Origin: CAZJNX01 sp964547415
GTDB taxonomy: Bacteria; Pseudomonadota; Alphaproteobacteria; Rhizobiales; Amorphaceae
NCBI GenBank assembly: GCA_964547415.1
Contig: CAZJNX010000279.1
Span: 1-5,378 of the forward strand
Direction: 5' to 3'
DNA length: 5,378 bases
Part shown: positions 5,019 to 5,378 of the stretch, in pieces
Numbering within the stretch: position 1 is the first letter of the stretch
How the letters are laid out: each line of letters starts with the position of its first letter
Notes under the pieces: generated by a model
What the model was told of the DNA's origin: nothing
The model's input: only the letters and a program-made list of their open reading frames with translations
Databases searched by the model: none
Made by a program: the position numbers and the translations under genes

Positions 5019-5378
5019 GAGGGGGGCCGCGTCCCGCCGGCCCGGCGTCGTGCCCGGGCGGCGGACGCCTTGCGGGCGAGCGCGGCGCGGTCGGCCCCAT
5101 TCTCCAGGCCGGCGCACCGGCGGCCGGTGCGCCGCTCCCCGCCGGAGCAGAACCACGAAACGGGCCGGCCGATCAATCCGGAAGCGGCGTCGCACGCCTC
5201 GCCCCGGGCCCGGGACGGGCGACCGCCGACCGGGCGGGGAAGGCCACCGCCCCGCGTGTCCCGCCCGCGGCGCTCGCGCCCGGGGGCTGCCGGGTCGCGC
5301 AGGACGCCGGCCAGTCGGCGGCAGCTAGTGCACTGATACAGACAAAGGATTCACGAGCGGCGCGAGACGGTGTAGGCT
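5019..5378. other. Unassigned GC-rich end region upstream of tRNA-Leu
   Basis: No credible gene is visible in these 360 bases. The open frames are Arg/Pro-rich and some run on through the tRNA. The region holds a strong hairpin (5110-5134). The last 50 or so bases (from about 5325) are clearly less GC-rich, so a gene end, promoter or other boundary may lie at or just beyond the window edge. A short minus-strand frame enters from the edge and stops at once, but it is too short to call. Confidence 0.5.
5110..5134. other. Perfect 11-base-pair hairpin upstream of tRNA-Leu
   Basis: Bases 5110-5120 and 5124-5134 are exact reverse complements with a three-base loop. No T-run follows on either strand. 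It lies about 90 bases upstream of the tRNA 5' end. It may end transcription from a gene outside the window or be an operator-like palindrome; orientation cannot be decided. Confidence 0.5.

Noticed and set aside
4453..5328. Plus- and minus-strand open frames running through the tRNA-Leu gene
   Set aside because: Translations such as GGTGRRAGFRFQW and VGVRVPPPAP are familiar false proteins read from tRNA-Leu sequence, and the rest is low-complexity.

Overview
The window is GC-rich chromosomal DNA carrying the start of the classic bacterial proteostasis cluster tig-clpP-clpX, all on the minus strand. Residue patterns in ClpX (Walker A GPTGCGKT, the stretch around TMADATTLTEAGYVGED) and in ClpP (MKDP start, ERAYDIFSRLLK) look alphaproteobacterial to me. 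This is recognition from memory, not a search. I cannot assign a genus.

Layout in the direction of transcription (right to left): an unassigned, very GC-rich stretch with a strong hairpin (5019-5378); a complete tRNA-Leu with anticodon UAG and encoded CCA (4934-5018); about 550 bases with no credible gene (4381-4933); a small predicted lipoprotein (3947-4297); a small multi-pass membrane protein (3521-3793); a 430-base leader with a G-rich 8-base tandem repeat (3091-3520); tig, trigger factor (1660-3090); clpP, the ClpP peptidase (932-1561); a 361-base gap with hairpins; and the first 190 codons of clpX (1-570, cut by the window edge).

The three recognised genes work in one quality-control route. 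Trigger factor folds nascent chains at the ribosome exit. ClpX unfolds tagged or selected proteins and feeds them into the ClpP chamber for degradation. The two small envelope proteins upstream of tig are not recognised by function, and nothing visible ties them to proteolysis.

I see no CRISPR array, mobile element, toxin-antitoxin pair or other clearly new system. The points most worth a second look are an Asp in place of the catalytic Walker B Glu of ClpX, two mutually exclusive hairpins between tig and clpP, a strong hairpin just after clpP, an inverted repeat around a possible -10 upstream of clpX, and a possible G-quadruplex repeat upstream of tig. Most long open frames here are shadows caused by high GC.
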